Shown here piece by piece: positions 10,566 through 22,609 of a stretch of DNA of 64,000 bases (its first letter is position 1; each line of letters begins with the position of its first letter). The stretch covers positions 78,424,236 to 78,488,235 of the forward strand of contig OY744604.1 in assembly GCA_963556255.1 (NCBI GenBank). The letters are read 5' to 3'. A model generated the notes under the pieces. The model saw nothing but the letters and a program-made list of their open reading frames with translations. It had not been told where the DNA came from and searched no databases. The DNA is from Allolobophora icterica. Taxonomy: Eukaryota; Annelida; Clitellata; Crassiclitellata; Lumbricidae. A program made the translations under genes and the position numbers.

Positions 10566-11351
10566 CACTGTGTCCCGATGAAAAGTAGACCCCAAGAAAA
10601 AGTGTCATAACTCGGTCAAAACTTGTAGCATTTGCCTGAAATTTTAAAACAACAACAGTAGCCATATTGCCACCAAATCGTAACGCCGTTTGGAAATGTT
10701 AGTGAGTTTGTCAAGTTTATGAACGTTTGAGATGCAGTACTGAAAATGGGAAATTTCCAACATACAAGAGCCATAAGGAAGTGAAGTTCAGCTACAGCTG
10801 GTGTTCAAAATGTCCTTTTTGTTCACGGACACACGATCGTAGACGTGGATGCCACTGTTTGATGGCCCGGTCGATGATCAGGCGGTCAAACAGCTGCCAG
10901 TCTTCAATCAGGTGATCAACGTCACGTATGCGGGAACGATAAACGCGCTCCTCCAGTACACTTCGTTCCAGATACGTGAGTAGATCAACTGATTGAGTCT
11001 GGACTGTTGCGCCACAGCTGCTGAGATATGAAGTCGTCGACCGGGCATCAACAGAGGCATCGTCTACGTTCTCGTGTGTCCAGTGAACAAAAAGGACATT
11101 TTGAACACCCAGCTGTAGCTGAACTTCACTCCCTAACGTTGGCATATTTGTATGTTGGAAAATTTCCCCTTTTCAGTACTGCATCTCAAACGTTGATAAA
11201 CTTGACAATCTCAACATTATTTCCAAACGGCGTTACGATTTGGTGGTAATATGGCTAAGGTTGTTGTTTTTTAAATTTCAGGCAAATGCTACAAGTTTTG
11301 ACCTAGTTATGACACTTTTTCTTGGGGTCTACTTTTCATCGGGACACAGTG
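10566..11351. mobile_element. Mariner/IS630-type foldback element with arms of about 300 bp
   Basis: The element is bounded by TA dinucleotides and begins CACTGTGTCCCGATGAAAAG. The inverted right end is the same, and homology continues through roughly 10566-10865 against 11040-11351 with only scattered mismatches. Both arms encode the last residues of a mariner-type transposase: the left arm on the minus strand (RLRSCVREQKGHFEH) and the right arm on the plus strand (RLRSRVSSEQKGHFEH). The whole element is therefore an inverted duplication of one transposon end including its coding C-terminus. It could form a large hairpin in RNA or single-stranded DNA. Confidence 0.86.
10792..11145 (-). pseudogene. 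Mariner-type transposase C-terminal remnant
   Basis: Read on the minus strand, the stretch contains ERVYRSRIRDVDHLIEDW-like residues and then FDRLIIDRAIKQWHPRLRSC. This is the C-terminal tail familiar from mariner/IS630 transposases that end in LRACV-x4-GHFEH. The first about 35 residues are antisense arm sequence rather than real transposase. The DDE/D catalytic domain is absent, so no activity is expected. Confidence 0.65.
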
Positions 11352-11389
11352 TATATATAAGTCGTATTATTATTATCATTACAGAAAAT

Positions 11390-12081
<692 letters not shown>

Positions 12082-12543
12082 GAAATGTATAGGATTATGT
12101 ATTATACACATAGTTTCAGATCAGTTTTTGACTGGTTTTAACGAAAAGATGATGTTTGATTATATGTACAGTTATTCAATCGAGAATAATCTATAGGCCT
12201 TGAATGTATTGTCCATAAAGCTGATGTAGCAGGATTGTATTGAAACTAAACGTAGGCCTACATTTGGGAAATTTTACATTGTGAAGAAAAGAAATTAATG
12301 ACTAAAGTTTCGAAATGTTTTAATATTTTAATAATTCAAAGTTTCTAGCTGTTTTAATATTTTAATATAAATATAAGGATCTGTACTTATAGAAGGCAAT
12401 TATACGTAGCATTAACGCAAGTGAAGTTGAGTTTTATGTGTAGGCCTACAAGAGAAATTGTGATTGTACTTGTAATCGAATATTTATTAAAGCGCCACAC
12501 AACGATTCAGAGACCCAGATCATTGCTATCCTTAACAAATAAA

Positions 12544-13733
12544 ATGGACTCCAGGCGTTTCCGAAACAGAGGGAAGAGAAAGACTGAGGAACTCAAGCCG
12601 CAGTTTCTGCGGAATGCGGTCCAACTAGAGGGCCCAACATAAGCAAAGCTTTCAGATTGAGCAGTAGACCAACTCATGCGGGGACAACCAGAAGGTCATT
12701 GGCGGCCGAGATGAGAGTGCAGCGACTAGGGCAGAGGTGGGCAAACTACGGCCCGCGGGCCGGATCCGGCCCGCCAATACTTTTTATCCGGCCCCACAAT
12801 TCTTCAGACAATTTAAAAAACTAAAGATCGCGAGAAGTTTTCTTCGTTTTACTCAAGTGGCGGTGCTCTCTTGCTTACTATTCCGGTCTTGTCTTTAATA
12901 ATAACTCTATTCATTAACTCTGCCGATCTGCCCCACTTACCTGTAGAGGTGTTTGCAAAGTCATGATCTGTATACGCAGAAGTGAAATCCGTTCAAGTAA
13001 TTAGATCTAACGTTGCTTTCAAAGCAGATGAAAGAACAAATGTACGGGAACTTTCCAACTTGCAGTTGCAAACTGCAGGGTAGGAAAATATAGCCTTCAG
13101 CTGCCAAGTTTGACAGAAGAGTTCTCCAGACGATTTATGGATTTTAAATCAATCGACACTGATATTGCTTTGCTTACTATACTGTTCACATTTGAAATTG
13201 ACAATTAGCTCATATACGGAACTTCAGCTGGAGTTAACCGACCCACAATGTGACATTGTTCTCAAAGAACAGCTCAAAGGATCAGACCTGATAACATTCT
13301 TTTCTTCGCTCAGGAAGGAAAATCTCAAATCTACAAATTTTTACTTTAAAAATGTTTGTGTTATTCGCATCCACTTAGGCCTACATCTGGCAACAACTAC
13401 TTTCAACTATGAAGATACTTAAATCCAAGTACAGGTCTCAGTTAAATGATCTAAACCTGAACTCAACATGTGAATTTCAACTATCGCAATCACTCCGGAT
13501 TACGGGAAACTTGTTAATTAAATGCATGCGCATGTTCACAGTCGCATACATCTCATTAGTAACAGCAAAAGTGTATTTAATAATTATATTATAAATAAGT
13601 AAACTTCTTTTCATGTTAGTCGTTATTAAAAGTAAAAGTTTGTTACCCGGCCCTCCAAATATTTTTGGCGTTTAATGTGGCCCCATGCGCAAAAAGTTTG
13701 CCCACCCCTGGACTAGGGAGTAAAGAGACCGAG
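12544..13733 (+). pseudogene. Broken copy of a putative TATA-driven first exon
   Basis: This is the sister of the exon at 63019-63222. It starts ATGGACTCCAGGCGTTTCCG and encodes RRFRN, KRKTEE and KP blocks. One base is missing from the codons for N-A-V-P (GCGGTCCAAC here, GCGGTTCCAAC in the sister), which brings a stop at 12639. A hAT element then splits the exon at 12732-13710, and the remaining codons plus the potential donor (GACCGAG/GTACAA) follow. The upstream TATA-like box is also changed (TTTATTAAAG). Confidence 0.6.
12732..13710 (+). mobile_element. hAT element with Charlie/ZBED5-like transposase relic
   Basis: Ends are CAGAGGTGGGCAAACTACGG and, inverted, CAGGGGTGGGCAAACTTTTT. A perfect 8-bp duplication GACTAGGG lies at 12724-12731 and 13711-13718. 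The inner G/C-rich strings CGGCCCGCGGGCCGG and CCGGCCC are typical of this group. Broken plus-strand frames read EFSRRFMDF, LQLELTDPQCDIVLKEQLKG and SKYRSQLNDLNLNS, which match the C-terminal region of ZBED5/GTF2IRD2-like hAT transposases. The N-terminal and catalytic core parts are deleted. Confidence 0.92.
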
Positions 13734-13776
13734 GTACAAAGGCATGGAGCTTGAAGAGGCATTAAAACTATTTGCA

Positions 13777-13935
13777 ATCGCTTGTGTCATTTCGTTCTCA
13801 ACTTAACACTCTTTGAAATTGCTTATCCGTCAGAGGCTGCCTTTTTTTCTTACTGACTGATCTCCTGGATATATTGACCTGATTACGGCTTGTGCAATAG
13901 AAGCTACTAATTACAATTAGGCCTATTAACTATTT
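13777..13935 (+). mobile_element. LINE 3' end fragment (CR1/L2 type)
   Basis: From CGCTTGTGTCATTTCGTTCT to about 13910 the sequence matches the 3' end of the LINE relic near 30768-30925, including CTGATTACGG and the AATAGAAGCTA end. It is 5' truncated and inserted in segment E. Confidence 0.7.
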
Positions 13936-14052
13936 GATACGGAATCAATGTATAAAATTCTTAAATGAAGCATTAGACAGTGCTAGCAAAGATCTCAGCT
14001 ATGAAGAAATGTTGAACGTTGTGCGGTAACATTGTTGTAGACGAGGAGTAGC

Positions 14053-14946
14053 CAGAGGCGCGTTTACCAGTAGGCGCACTAGGCGCGCGCCTAGGGCCCC
14101 AAATTTCAGGGGCCCCAAACGGATGAGAATAATTATTTTTTAATTATGAGAAATGATATTTTTGAATTATTTTAAAAATAACCTATTTTCTTTTTTACAG
14201 TTTAGCATTCACATAAAGTATATTATTGTAATTTATAATTGTTTTGTTCACTTTGGCTAATAGTTCTCTTTGACTTTGTGCAAAATAACGTATGAAACTT
14301 GTTAGCAAGAATACGCAACGGCCGTCTGCTGCAGTTTACGGGTTGAACGTTTTAGTCTGATGAGTGCTTAATTTTTAGTCTTTAAAAGTAATCAAAACTT
14401 TAGTTAGTATTGTTAACCCTTAATAATAATTAAAATTTTTATAATAATAAATATTGATTAAAATCTGACGCAATGAAACGAACCTTGCTATGAATCTGGA
14501 GTTGCAAAACGAAAGAAGCGTGAGCATGAGATAATTAAGTGAGCTAAGTAGACAAAAACTAACTTGATGCATTTTGTAAGTCGTAGATAGGCCTATATGT
14601 CGCTCTAACACCGGTTCAATTTCAAAGAATTAATATTTTCAAGCATTTCTATATTATATATTGTAGCTTTCTGCATTGCATTGCAACAAACGAGTACTGT
14701 AGGCCTACACTTATAAATAGGCCCTATTTTTGCTTTTTTTAAACTAAAATCATTAGGCCGAAATCACATAACTTCAAATTCCTTGAAAATAGCTTCTATA
14801 ATCATAATTACACTCACAAAAACGGCTTTAAGTTCAACTTCACTGGTTTTTCCACATGATAGGCTGAACACCACCAGAGTCTCAGACACTTAGGGCCCCC
14901 CAAAATGTTTGCGCCTAGGGCCCCGTTTTCTGTAAACGCGCCTCTG
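14053..14946. mobile_element. hAT element, deletion derivative
   Basis: Ends CAGAGGCGCGTTTACCAGTA and, inverted, CAGAGGCGCGTTTACAGAAA are followed by the GGCGC...CTAGGGCCCC motif on both sides. The 8-bp duplication GGAGTAGC is perfect (14045-14052 and 14947-14954). The interior is AT-rich. A short plus-strand frame near 14490 reads ESGVAKRKKREHEIIK, which resembles the start of a hAT transposase; nothing further survives. Confidence 0.9.
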
Positions 14947-14954
14947 GGAGTAGC

Positions 14955-15212
14955 ATGTAAGATCAAATTGAAACTACTAAGATTATACATAAGTGAAAAG
15001 AAAGCAGAACAGTAGGAGAGTTTCTTTGAATAGCGTCATATTAGGCTAATCGAAACCGAAAATTAAGTAAGAATACGAAAGAAAATCAGGGCAGACAATA
15101 CCGGTGCGATAATAATTGTTAATTATTATATTCGCTTATCGATCAACTTTTGTTATTAATTACTTTAACATCATTTAAATTGGCGCAGACAACGCTGTTG
15201 TGAATTTCTTAC
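14955..15212. other. Spacer, nothing recognised
   Basis: AT-rich sequence without a recognisable feature. Confidence 0.4.
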
Positions 15213-15330
15213 AATGATAATAATAATAATCTGTTCTTTAATTAAGCGCCTGCAAACGCACTGCGCTACACAGTGAACAACTGAACATACATATAGTAGA
15301 AACGGCAGCCACGCAGGGCGCCTTACATAC
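15213..15330 (-). mobile_element. Truncated tRNA-SINE (family 2)
   Basis: On the minus strand the tail reads GCGCAGTGCGTTTGCAGGCG, then CTTAATTAAAGAACAG and an ATT/ATC tract. It matches the 3' part of the fuller copy at 22183-22390. The tRNA-like head is missing. Confidence 0.72.
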
Positions 15331-15489
15331 CTGTATGCAGTAGAAGCACATGATAACAGTTTTACAGGAGTCGAATATAACGTTTTAAGCGGCAGCAACG
15401 CGGCGCCAATCATGGTCCACTATTCATTTAACCACTGCCACCTAGCGAGTGGAAGGCTGAACATTGAAGGCGCAGTATTGAGTGTCTCG

Positions 15490-15845
15490 ATACAAACATA
15501 CGTACATTCATAATTCAGTTTAAAACCATCACTCTCATGCGCAACTACCTCAATGCCTCTGCTCCGTCTTATACCTAATGATTTTTTCAACACAGTTTCT
15601 TCCTTGCCTGCGAGGGCTTCCTTGCGATCTTCGGCTCGCGGCCTTATGGTTTTCCCTCGAATGCGCTCTTCCACGGCACAATCCAGGAGTTTCGCCTATG
15701 TTTGCCCCTCTGCTTGGAACTGCCTCCCCTTGTTTCTACGCCAAGAGCTTCTTGCCCTCTGTCCTCTTCAGTTCCGTAGACGCCTGAAAGCTTTCCTTAT
15801 TGCACATATACCAATCTTAAAGAAGGCTACGCGCCGAATTATATA
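15490..15845 (+). pseudogene. LINE reverse-transcriptase ORF, C-terminal fragment
   Basis: The frame ending at 15846 reads ARASLRSSARGLMVFPRMRS followed by SRSFAYVCPSAWNCLPLFLR. The motif of a small residue-rich start, then F-x-A/V-x-P-x-W-N-x-L-P, is the usual C-terminal end of CR1/L2-type LINE ORF2. It is 5' truncated; everything before this piece is missing. Where the LINE ends, the duplicated segment A begins. Confidence 0.7.
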
Positions 15846-16432
15846 ATCTTAAGAGTTACATCTCAATTAATACATCGCAAAGATATCTTGACTCCTGTTT
15901 TTCTTCAAAGGCCCCAGAAATGGAGATTTTAAGAATTTCATGAACAATTCTAAGAAGTCTCTGTCAAGTATTTAAAAAATGGATGAGTTGTAAATCATTT
16001 CAAACTGCAAATTTGAAAAAAACACAAGTAGTATAAATTAAGGCACAAATCTGAAGATTATTCAGTATTCATACCCGAACGACATTCATTCAGCAAGACT
16101 TTACCACATGGTCACCAGATAGGCCAATAACCACCTTTTAGGCCCCTACACGATCTAAGTAGCAAAATTGGTTCGAAAAATGTAATGAGTTTTACAGAAC
16201 AATACCGGAGACAGCTTTCTTACATCATTGACCGTGCCAAAGACACCTAAATTAAAGATCAGCATACACACAAGCCATCTCCAGTGTACAAATGTCATGT
16301 TCAGTTAAACGAATCTTGCTTAATTTCATTCAAAAAGCGGCATTGTCTCCTGTCAATCGCTCACATTTGCTTTAAAAATACCTTAAAATCGCTGGTCCTC
16401 TTCTAAGCTTCCAATAGAAATGGGCTGTAAGT

Positions 16433-16840
16433 CAGAGGCGGCGCTACACCAGGGCGCGCCAGGGCAAATGCCCTGGTAAAAAAGCCTTTGCCCTGGTCGA
16501 TGCCCTGCCAGAATTTTTGTTCTGTCCAGAATTTGATCGGAAATATTTGTTATATCCTGAGATATAAATTCACTTAATTCACTAAAATGTTAAAATTTTC
16601 TTTACAAATGCCAAAAAGCGTTCAGCTTCCGGGGGGCTTCGCCCATCTGACCTCCTGACTATAGACAAAAATATAATAGTGCTGGGGCGATTTATGGCAA
16701 GCGCGGTAGCGCGATCTTATAATATGGTCACCATTTAAGCTCGCGCTACCGCGCTCTCCATAAATCGCCCTCTGCACTGGTTACTTGTATGACTGCCCTG
16801 GCTATGCCCTGGTTACAGAAACTGTCTGGCGCCGCCACTG
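16433..16840. mobile_element. Short hAT MITE with an internal palindrome
   Basis: Ends CAGAGGCGGCGCTACACCAG and, inverted, CAGTGGCGGCGCCAGACAGT are flanked by a perfect 8-bp duplication CTGTAAGT (16425-16432 and 16841-16848). Inside, GGGCGATTTATGG...AGCGCGGTAGCGCGA (16684-16714) is repeated in inverted order at about 16738-16772, with about 25 bp between, suggesting a second, nested foldback. Confidence 0.9.
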
Positions 16841-17494
16841 CTGTAAGTATTCTCCATTCTACATCCTTCCCGTCCGAATCTTTACACTAGTGACTCTTGA
16901 AATACTAGATTGCATTCTGACAGTGGGGTGGGAAGTTTTACCCAAAATTAGTCGCCAAGGTTTAAAACTCCTTTTATGTTATGTTAATTATGTTATTACC
17001 AATGTGTTTTTGACGCATCATGACTCTAAATTTTAATTAAGGCTTCTTAGAATCCGAGGAAACACATAATAGAAGGGATCTCATTTTGCTCCGCTTGTAT
17101 TCATACGATGAACAGTGTTGAAAAATAACCGGAGTTGTTCAAAAAGTCGTCGAAGTTTGTCATAATTACAAAACCGACTGTTTATTCAACATGTAGAAAT
17201 GAAAACACAGAGTAATTATTGCTTTAGTTTCTAGAGTCATTCGTGTAACTATGCCGAGTTTTCAGCACCATATCATTTGCCTTAAAATGTTCCATGTAGC
17301 CTATTTACTTGGCTACGTACAATAGCGCCTCTTAATTATTTCACAAAGGCTCTTCCTGTTCCACTCCGCATGATGCAAAATTTCGCTGAGAACAGAGATG
17401 TCATGAACCTAGCAGAACAATGTACAGCGGGCTGGTATTGTTACCAATGGGGCGACTAAATACTTCCGTGGAGCCAAATCAATGGATTTCCGAC

Positions 17495-17702
17495 CAGGGC
17501 TGTAGTGGTAAAATTAGAGGTGAGTATACGCTACCGGTTAGTTTTCCGAAACAAATTAGAGGTGAGTATACGCTACAGTATTTTGTGAGTATACGGAACA
17601 GTATTTAATATAAATAAATATAAATATTTTGTGAGCTGAGTATACGGTCTTTAGAGGTGAGTATACGCTGTATATCCGCGTATACCCTCGACTACAGCCC
17701 TG
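17495..17702. mobile_element. 208-bp hAT MITE carrying GTATAC repeats
   Basis: Ends CAGGGCTGTAGTGG and, inverted, CAGGGCTGTAGTCGAG have a perfect 8-bp duplication TTTCCGAC (17487-17494 and 17703-17710). The interior repeats AGAGGTGAGTATACGCT three times and GAGTATACGG twice. Deleting it restores continuity with the related segment at 53.8 kb. Confidence 0.88.
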
Positions 17703-18684
17703 TTTCCGACCGTAGTTGACAAATGGCATAATGTACTCTGGACCGTGCCGCGTCGATACTATGGGGAGCGGGAGCGTCTGCAACATACGATACACCTACG
17801 TCCACGGGTCCTTCATTGATGGAAGATAATGCACTTCCGAACCATGACGTGCATGTAATCCCTGGGCATTCGTCGCTTGTCGGTCCTTACGTAGATCGAA
17901 GCATTACCAGTGACTAACGGTCAAGGTCACTCCAAAGACCCTCGTTACTTCTACGACGGAACGAAAATAAGTCGACTGCAGAAGATGTACGCTGTCCTTA
18001 GATCCCGAACTTGGCCGTATATTGGGAAGCCCACCTCTGCTCAAAATGTCGCGTGGGCCAAGACGACTTGCAAAGAAAATAATACGTAAACGTGCCAAAC
18101 GTAAATTCCAAGATCTTGGAGATTCCTAAGTTAATTCTGCATAGGGCCTATAGATAGAATTATCCGCCAAAATGACACAGAACTCAAATAACGACTGAAA
18201 TGGTCGGAGACATAATTTGTTTATTAAGCTCCAAAAATAATTTTACGTTTGAGTAATTTCGCCCCTAATACCACGATGTGCGAGGGAATCATTGGAGGAA
18301 GACTGCTAGCTACATAATCCTCAATTCTAATTCTGTAACTCTATCGCTATAGTCTTTCTATAGAATGTCATCGAGCTGCACTTCACTCTAGCTTCACTGA
18401 GACCACTCCAAACGTCCACTACTCTGTTGGTAAAAATATAGCTTTTCACAGTCTAAATTGTTTCCTGTGAAGGAGCTGATGACTCATGCACGGTCCATGG
18501 TCTCCAGCGAAAGACCTATCTAGATCTATATGATCAATGCTGTGAACATAACTTTTGCGCCGATTACATAGCAAATTTTAATCGCGCGTTTGTATTGGAA
18601 AATTTCACGACGTCATTCATCTCTTTTACTGCATTGCGCACGTAACTATCACGCCCTAATAGTGATTGTTTGTCCCTAGTTGAC

Positions 18685-19027
18685 CAGTGTTTAATCTATA
18701 CGTCTTTGGGGGGAATGTCCCCCAGGATTTTTGTTTCTCCTCCCCCCCCAGAGGCCAACAATATTATAATGTAGAGACCTTTTGTGGAGGGAAATTTCCC
18801 CCCTCCCAGGATACATGGTTTTCCCCTCCCGAGAGGTGAGCAATATACTTTTTGAGAGACGAATTCCTAAAAAAGGTTGTCAACGGTTTTTGAGAGTTAA
18901 AAGTGTAGTTGAAAGTTGAAAAAGTTTGGCTCAAAGTTAAAAAGTCTGGATGAAAGTTGAATAATTGGCTGGTCCCCCCAGAAACCTTGTTTCCCCTCCC
19001 AGAAGAGGGGGACTAGATTAAACACTG
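18685..19027. mobile_element. MITE with C/G-run-rich interior
   Basis: Ends CAGTGTTTAATC and GATTAAACACTG are inverted copies. Flanks are the 9-bp direct repeats CTAGTTGAC (18676-18684 and 19028-19036). The interior has paired runs of G and C, for example GGGGGGAATGTCCCCC. A 9-bp duplication is unusual for hAT, so I leave the superfamily open. Confidence 0.75.
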
Positions 19028-19036
19028 CTAGTTGAC

Positions 19037-20212
19037 ACGCTTTTACACACGCCTTGGCTTGCTGGATCCATCGAGCCGCCGCGCGTCGTTAACATATGGT
19101 AGAATCCTGTGACGTCGGCTTGCGAGTAATTTTGCCTGTGAAGGCTACAGATCAGGAAACATTTGACAAGTCAACTGGGATTTTTGGAGAAACTCACACG
19201 TACGCAACAGCGGAAAGCAAAACCTCACACTTAGGCAACAACGAACGAGTCACAGACCAAAGTCAATGCGAGAACTCTTAGGGACGCATGGTACGCTGAG
19301 TAGGCCTACCAGTGAGCCTCAAGTCGCAGACAGGCGAGTGGGACGCCAGTAGACATCATCCTGAGTGTCGTGGTTGGGAACATCATAGTATTTGAGATGT
19401 GATGACGAAATCCAGTAGGTCAAAGTGTCTACATATCAGGGTGCAGTAGGTAAGAAAGTTGATTTTAAATAACTGGGTTCTCGCTCTCAGACTAATATCA
19501 GCGATCAAGGACAAGTTAAGAAGTAAGAAATACTCTGCATAATTGGATGGATTTACCATCTATTCTATCAAGTTGTAACATATTTTCAATTTTTATTTGT
19601 GTGCAAACAATTGAAACGCCAAAGTAGGTAAATTGATTTTGCGTAGGAACACGGGTTCTGGTTCCAACGCACCATTCTTTCTTTTTTTTGAAATTCAAAA
19701 ACAAATCATCTTGACTCTTGCAATTCACTTGTACAGAATGTTCATCAAGAGATGCAAAGTAAAACAAAGTAACACATTTCTTATTTCCATTAAAGCAATT
19801 TTTGCAGACCCAGTTATAAGCAACACTTAACCAAAAATGCAGAAAAGTCCTCCAGAAAGCCTTACATTTCACGGCTCACCAAGAAACTGCATTTCTAATG
19901 ATAACTCCACAAAAAACAAAAACAGTTTGAATAAAAGCTAAATTATCATTTAGCCACAAAGCAAGTTCTGTTCACAAAGACCCTGGAATAAGAGCTTATA
20001 AATCAAAAACAAAAAGTTTTTAATCCTATGCAACTATACAGGAAATTTCTGCACCATTTTTACCTGTATAATGTACTAACAGTCAAGAAACTGCAATCTC
20101 AAGTGGCCTTTTCTACACCAGAAATCCATAATAATTCTATCTCGCAAAATGTCAGATATGGTAACAACACAATTTCTTTAAAATTAAGTAGGGCTAAATC
20201 ACAAGAAAATCA
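19037..20212. other. Region downstream of the minus-strand gene
   Basis: No independent gene was recognised. The open frames at 19096-19281 (plus) and 19872-19516 (minus) lack motifs or splice context. This stretch lies 3' of the F-box/propeller exons and may include an extended 3' UTR. Confidence 0.4.
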
Positions 20213-20214
20213 AA

Positions 20215-20220
20215 TTTATT
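20215..20220 (-). promoter_or_regulatory. Candidate polyadenylation signal
   Basis: Minus-strand AATAAA lies about 85 bp beyond the stop codon of the propeller exon, in an AT-rich context. Confidence 0.45.
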
Positions 20221-20304
20221 TAAGAAGTCAATCGTCTAAAATAAGTTTTCAATACTAATAACAACTAGGGCCTAATACAACGCGTCAGCACCGTCTATGG
20301 TGAT

Positions 20305-21155
20305 TTATCCTTCTGTAAGCTGAAAAATAGTTAAAAGTCCATGAGGATGATTTGGATCAGTAATTTTTGAAACTATTTCATTCCTTTCACTGTTAAAGTT
20401 GATTTCTGAGGATATGACTTGTCTTAGACCCAGCTGATGACCAATGAAGTGCAAAAGTGTAAATTCGGAATCATACAGTTCCATTCGATTCTGCCTATCC
20501 ACTAGAAGTATATTTCCACCGTTTCCTGCATTGACAGCACGCTTATGCGCACAAAGGGCTGACATGCGGCGACGGATAACTATTCCAGTTAAATCAATTT
20601 CAGTTAAGTGCGAATGAATGCCATCATCGGTTGAAACCAAAACAAGGTTGCCATTGGCTTTTGGAAGCAGCTTAGTCAGGTTTTTCATATTTAACGGCAG
20701 TTTCAGTTTGCCTTTTAAGAAACCATTACGTGTGTATATTGACGCATTACAGAGTGCAGACACTTTTTGTCTGGACAATATTAAATTCCCATGAACGTCT
20801 GCTGCAAACACGGGCTCAGAAACTGGAATATCAACAATGAAGGACTCTACTGCATATGGACTGTCGTCCGTGTTTGAAACTCGATAGATATTGTATTTTC
20901 CGGTACACTTTTTACCTAGTACATACACGCAGTTTGACACGCTGCAAGTTACTATTGTCTCCGGATGCAGCTGCTTCGGCAGCAGTATGACATCTTTCAC
21001 CTCTGCCATATTGTTTCGGTCGTAGATACTAATTCCTGCTTGTCCACCTTCTGACTGACCGAGTGTGAAAATATCATCGTTCATGGAGGCTAGCTTAGAT
21101 TCCGAATATCTCAGCGGCATTTCATGTAATACTTCTAGACGTATTCGACTCTCCA
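20305..21155 (-). CDS. Terminal exon encoding a propeller-like domain
   Basis: This minus-strand exon starts after a convincing acceptor (TTATTTTTTAG/TGGAGAG) and runs 282 codons to a stop at 20305. The protein has regularly spaced beta-strand-like segments (IFTLGQSEGGQAGISIYD, VYVLGKKCTGKYNIYRV, VFAADVHGNLILS, LVLVSTDDGIHSHLTEIDL, ILLVDRQNRMELYD), as expected of a WD40/NHL-like beta-propeller. I cannot place it in a named family. It begins in phase 1 and so joins the F-box-like exon 622 bp upstream, giving a codon GTG across the junction. F-box plus propeller proteins commonly act as substrate receptors of SCF ubiquitin ligases; that role is inference. No frameshift or stop is present, which stands out in this damaged neighbourhood. 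Confidence 0.72.
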
Positions 21156-21777
21156 CTAAAAAATAATAACTATTTCATATGTATTGTGCAAATTGACTTT
21201 GAACTCAAAATTAGCCTAAAGCTTGAACACGGAATTAGTGGATGTGGTGAGTACTGAATAGTACGAAGAAAGAAACATGAAGCGAACATGAACCGAATAA
21301 CTCGTATTGTTCCAAAATGAGATTGATTTAAACAGTGTATTCCAAAGTCAGTCCATGCGGCATGATCTCACACAATTATACGTACGAGTAACATTCATTA
21401 CAGTTGTTGACGACAATTCACCCTACACAATTGCATTGAAAAATGGCGATAATGGTAGTAGTGGTGGCAGTTTCGGTAATAGTGGTGGTAGTGATGATGA
21501 TGATGGTTAGTGATGACGGTGGTGAAACAGTAAGAATTTATCGTCCAGCGTAGGTCGAATAGGCCCTACTTTACGCTAACGTGTGCCCACTGTGTCTAGC
21601 GCTAAAAATATGTTGATGCATCTGGGCGTTCATGTTAATTATGCAGAAGTTGAAAAATAAATTGCCAACACTTTATACTATATTAAGAATTACGCATTGA
21701 CTGTGCTTCAAATTTCAGGTCTTCGTTTATCGTATTAAGCATGATATAAAATGATTTGATCTATTTCATGAACTAAC
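21156..21777 (-). other. Putative intron between F-box-like and propeller exons
   Basis: The span is 622 bp with GT (GTTAGT) and AG (TTTTTTAG) ends on the minus strand and matching phase 1. It contains a short GGT/GAT triplet run (about 21450-21525). No other feature was seen. Confidence 0.55.
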
Positions 21778-21985
21778 CGCTGCCGTCTAGAGTCCTGTGG
21801 AGTTCATTACGAAAGAAGTTGGTTGTAAGGATGCTGCTCCATTGCGAACAGACAGTTCTAAGTCGGCTTATCACAAGATCAGCTTTCTCTTTCCACACAC
21901 CTTTGGCCACATTAAGACTTTTAACTTCCATAACTACGGCTTTAATGAGGATGCACTCAATTAGCTCATACGGTAGATCTTGCAA
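21778..21985 (-). CDS. F-box-like exon
   Basis: On the minus strand the exon follows GCTTGTAG and opens with QDLPYELIECILIKAV, then about 30 residues later SRLRTVCSQWSSIL. LPxEL-x-x-IL followed by a conserved VC-x-x-W helix is the F-box pattern, which binds Skp1. It ends LHRTLDGSG at a donor GCG/GTTAGT in phase 1, matching the phase-1 start of the propeller exon. A second AG seven bases in (TTGCAAG/AT) would also keep the frame if the preceding exon ended in phase 1. A short stretch between box start and VC-x-x-W is longer than usual, so I call it F-box-like. Confidence 0.68.
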
Positions 21986-22182
21986 CTACAAGCAAATGAT
22001 AAAAGATATTGCAACTTTATACCCCGTGCGCATAAATGCCATAGCAATCTAAGTGGGCGACACCTTCAAGTATTTCGGATTCAGGATCTCGCTGGCGGCA
22101 TAGGCGTAGACTCTTGGAGAGGGGGGAGCCGGGGCACGTGCCCCCAATAATTGAGATGGACTGTACACCCGATGCAACAAGT

Positions 22183-22390
22183 ATAAAAATAATAATAATA
22201 TTTATTCTTTAATTAAGCGCCTGCAAACGCACTGCGCTGTACATGTACATGTTATGCGATAAATCTTAACTACTAACAGAACAGACAGCCTGCAATACAC
22301 GGCGCAAATTGCAGCCTATGGGAGTCGATCTCTGTACCTCTCGCACTCTACGCCAGATGTTATCCAATGCGCTATCGGGCCCCCCGAAGT
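22183..22390 (-). mobile_element. tRNA-derived SINE (family 2)
   Basis: Read on the minus strand, the head has a promoter A-box-like TAGCGCATTGGAT and a B-box-like GGTACAGAGATCGACTCC, so it derives from a tRNA. The body ends GCGCAGTGCGTTTGCAGGCG then CTTAATTAAAGAATAAAT and ATT repeats. The degenerate boxes and long non-tRNA body rule out a functional tRNA gene. Confidence 0.8.
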
Positions 22391-22406
22391 ATAGGCTGAA
22401 TAATCA

Positions 22407-22446
22407 ACAATGCCCCAATATTTTGGACAAGTTAACGCCAGTGGCT
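22407..22446. mobile_element. End fragment of a MITE family
   Basis: TGCCCCAATATTTTGGACAA followed by GTTAACGCCAGTG matches one end of the elements at about 29487-29540 and 51036-51072. Only this end is present. Confidence 0.55.
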
Positions 22447-22609
22447 GGCGGTTCTTCCGGTCGCCGCCAAATGTCGTTCGGAAAGAATGTACAATTTTGT
22501 TGGGTTTAAAGCCATTTGCTCGGAAAAATCTCGTGTAGCCTATTAGTGGGTACATTGCCTCCGATTGCGCTTCTTTTATGCTTGCCAAGTCAAACGCGTA
22601 GATGTTTCC

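Larger units (their letters stand above)
12082..13776 (+). repeat. Duplicated segment E (partner at 62424-63260)
   Basis: From CATAGTTTCAGATCAGTTTT onward the sequence follows the 62.4 kb segment for about 650 bp, excluding insertions. The 979-bp hAT element at 12732-13710 interrupts this copy and a SINE interrupts the other. Similarity is highest over a short putative exon (12544-12731). Downstream of ACTATTTGCAAT the copies diverge, and here a LINE tail begins. Confidence 0.85.
15838..18672 (+). repeat. Duplicated segment A
   Basis: Several blocks match elsewhere in the window. About 15838-16070 matches 59050-59560, with CAGAAATGGAGATTTTAAGA in common. About 17040-17195 matches 53125-53275, sharing GGCTTCTTAGAATCCGAGGA. 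About 17430-17900 and 18245-18660 match 53785-53965 and 54040-54435, sharing CACGATGTGCGAGGGAAT. Order is conserved and divergence is clear. Two hAT MITEs (16433-16840 and 17495-17702) are private to this copy. No ORF is conserved between copies, so coding potential is unproven. Confidence 0.78.
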
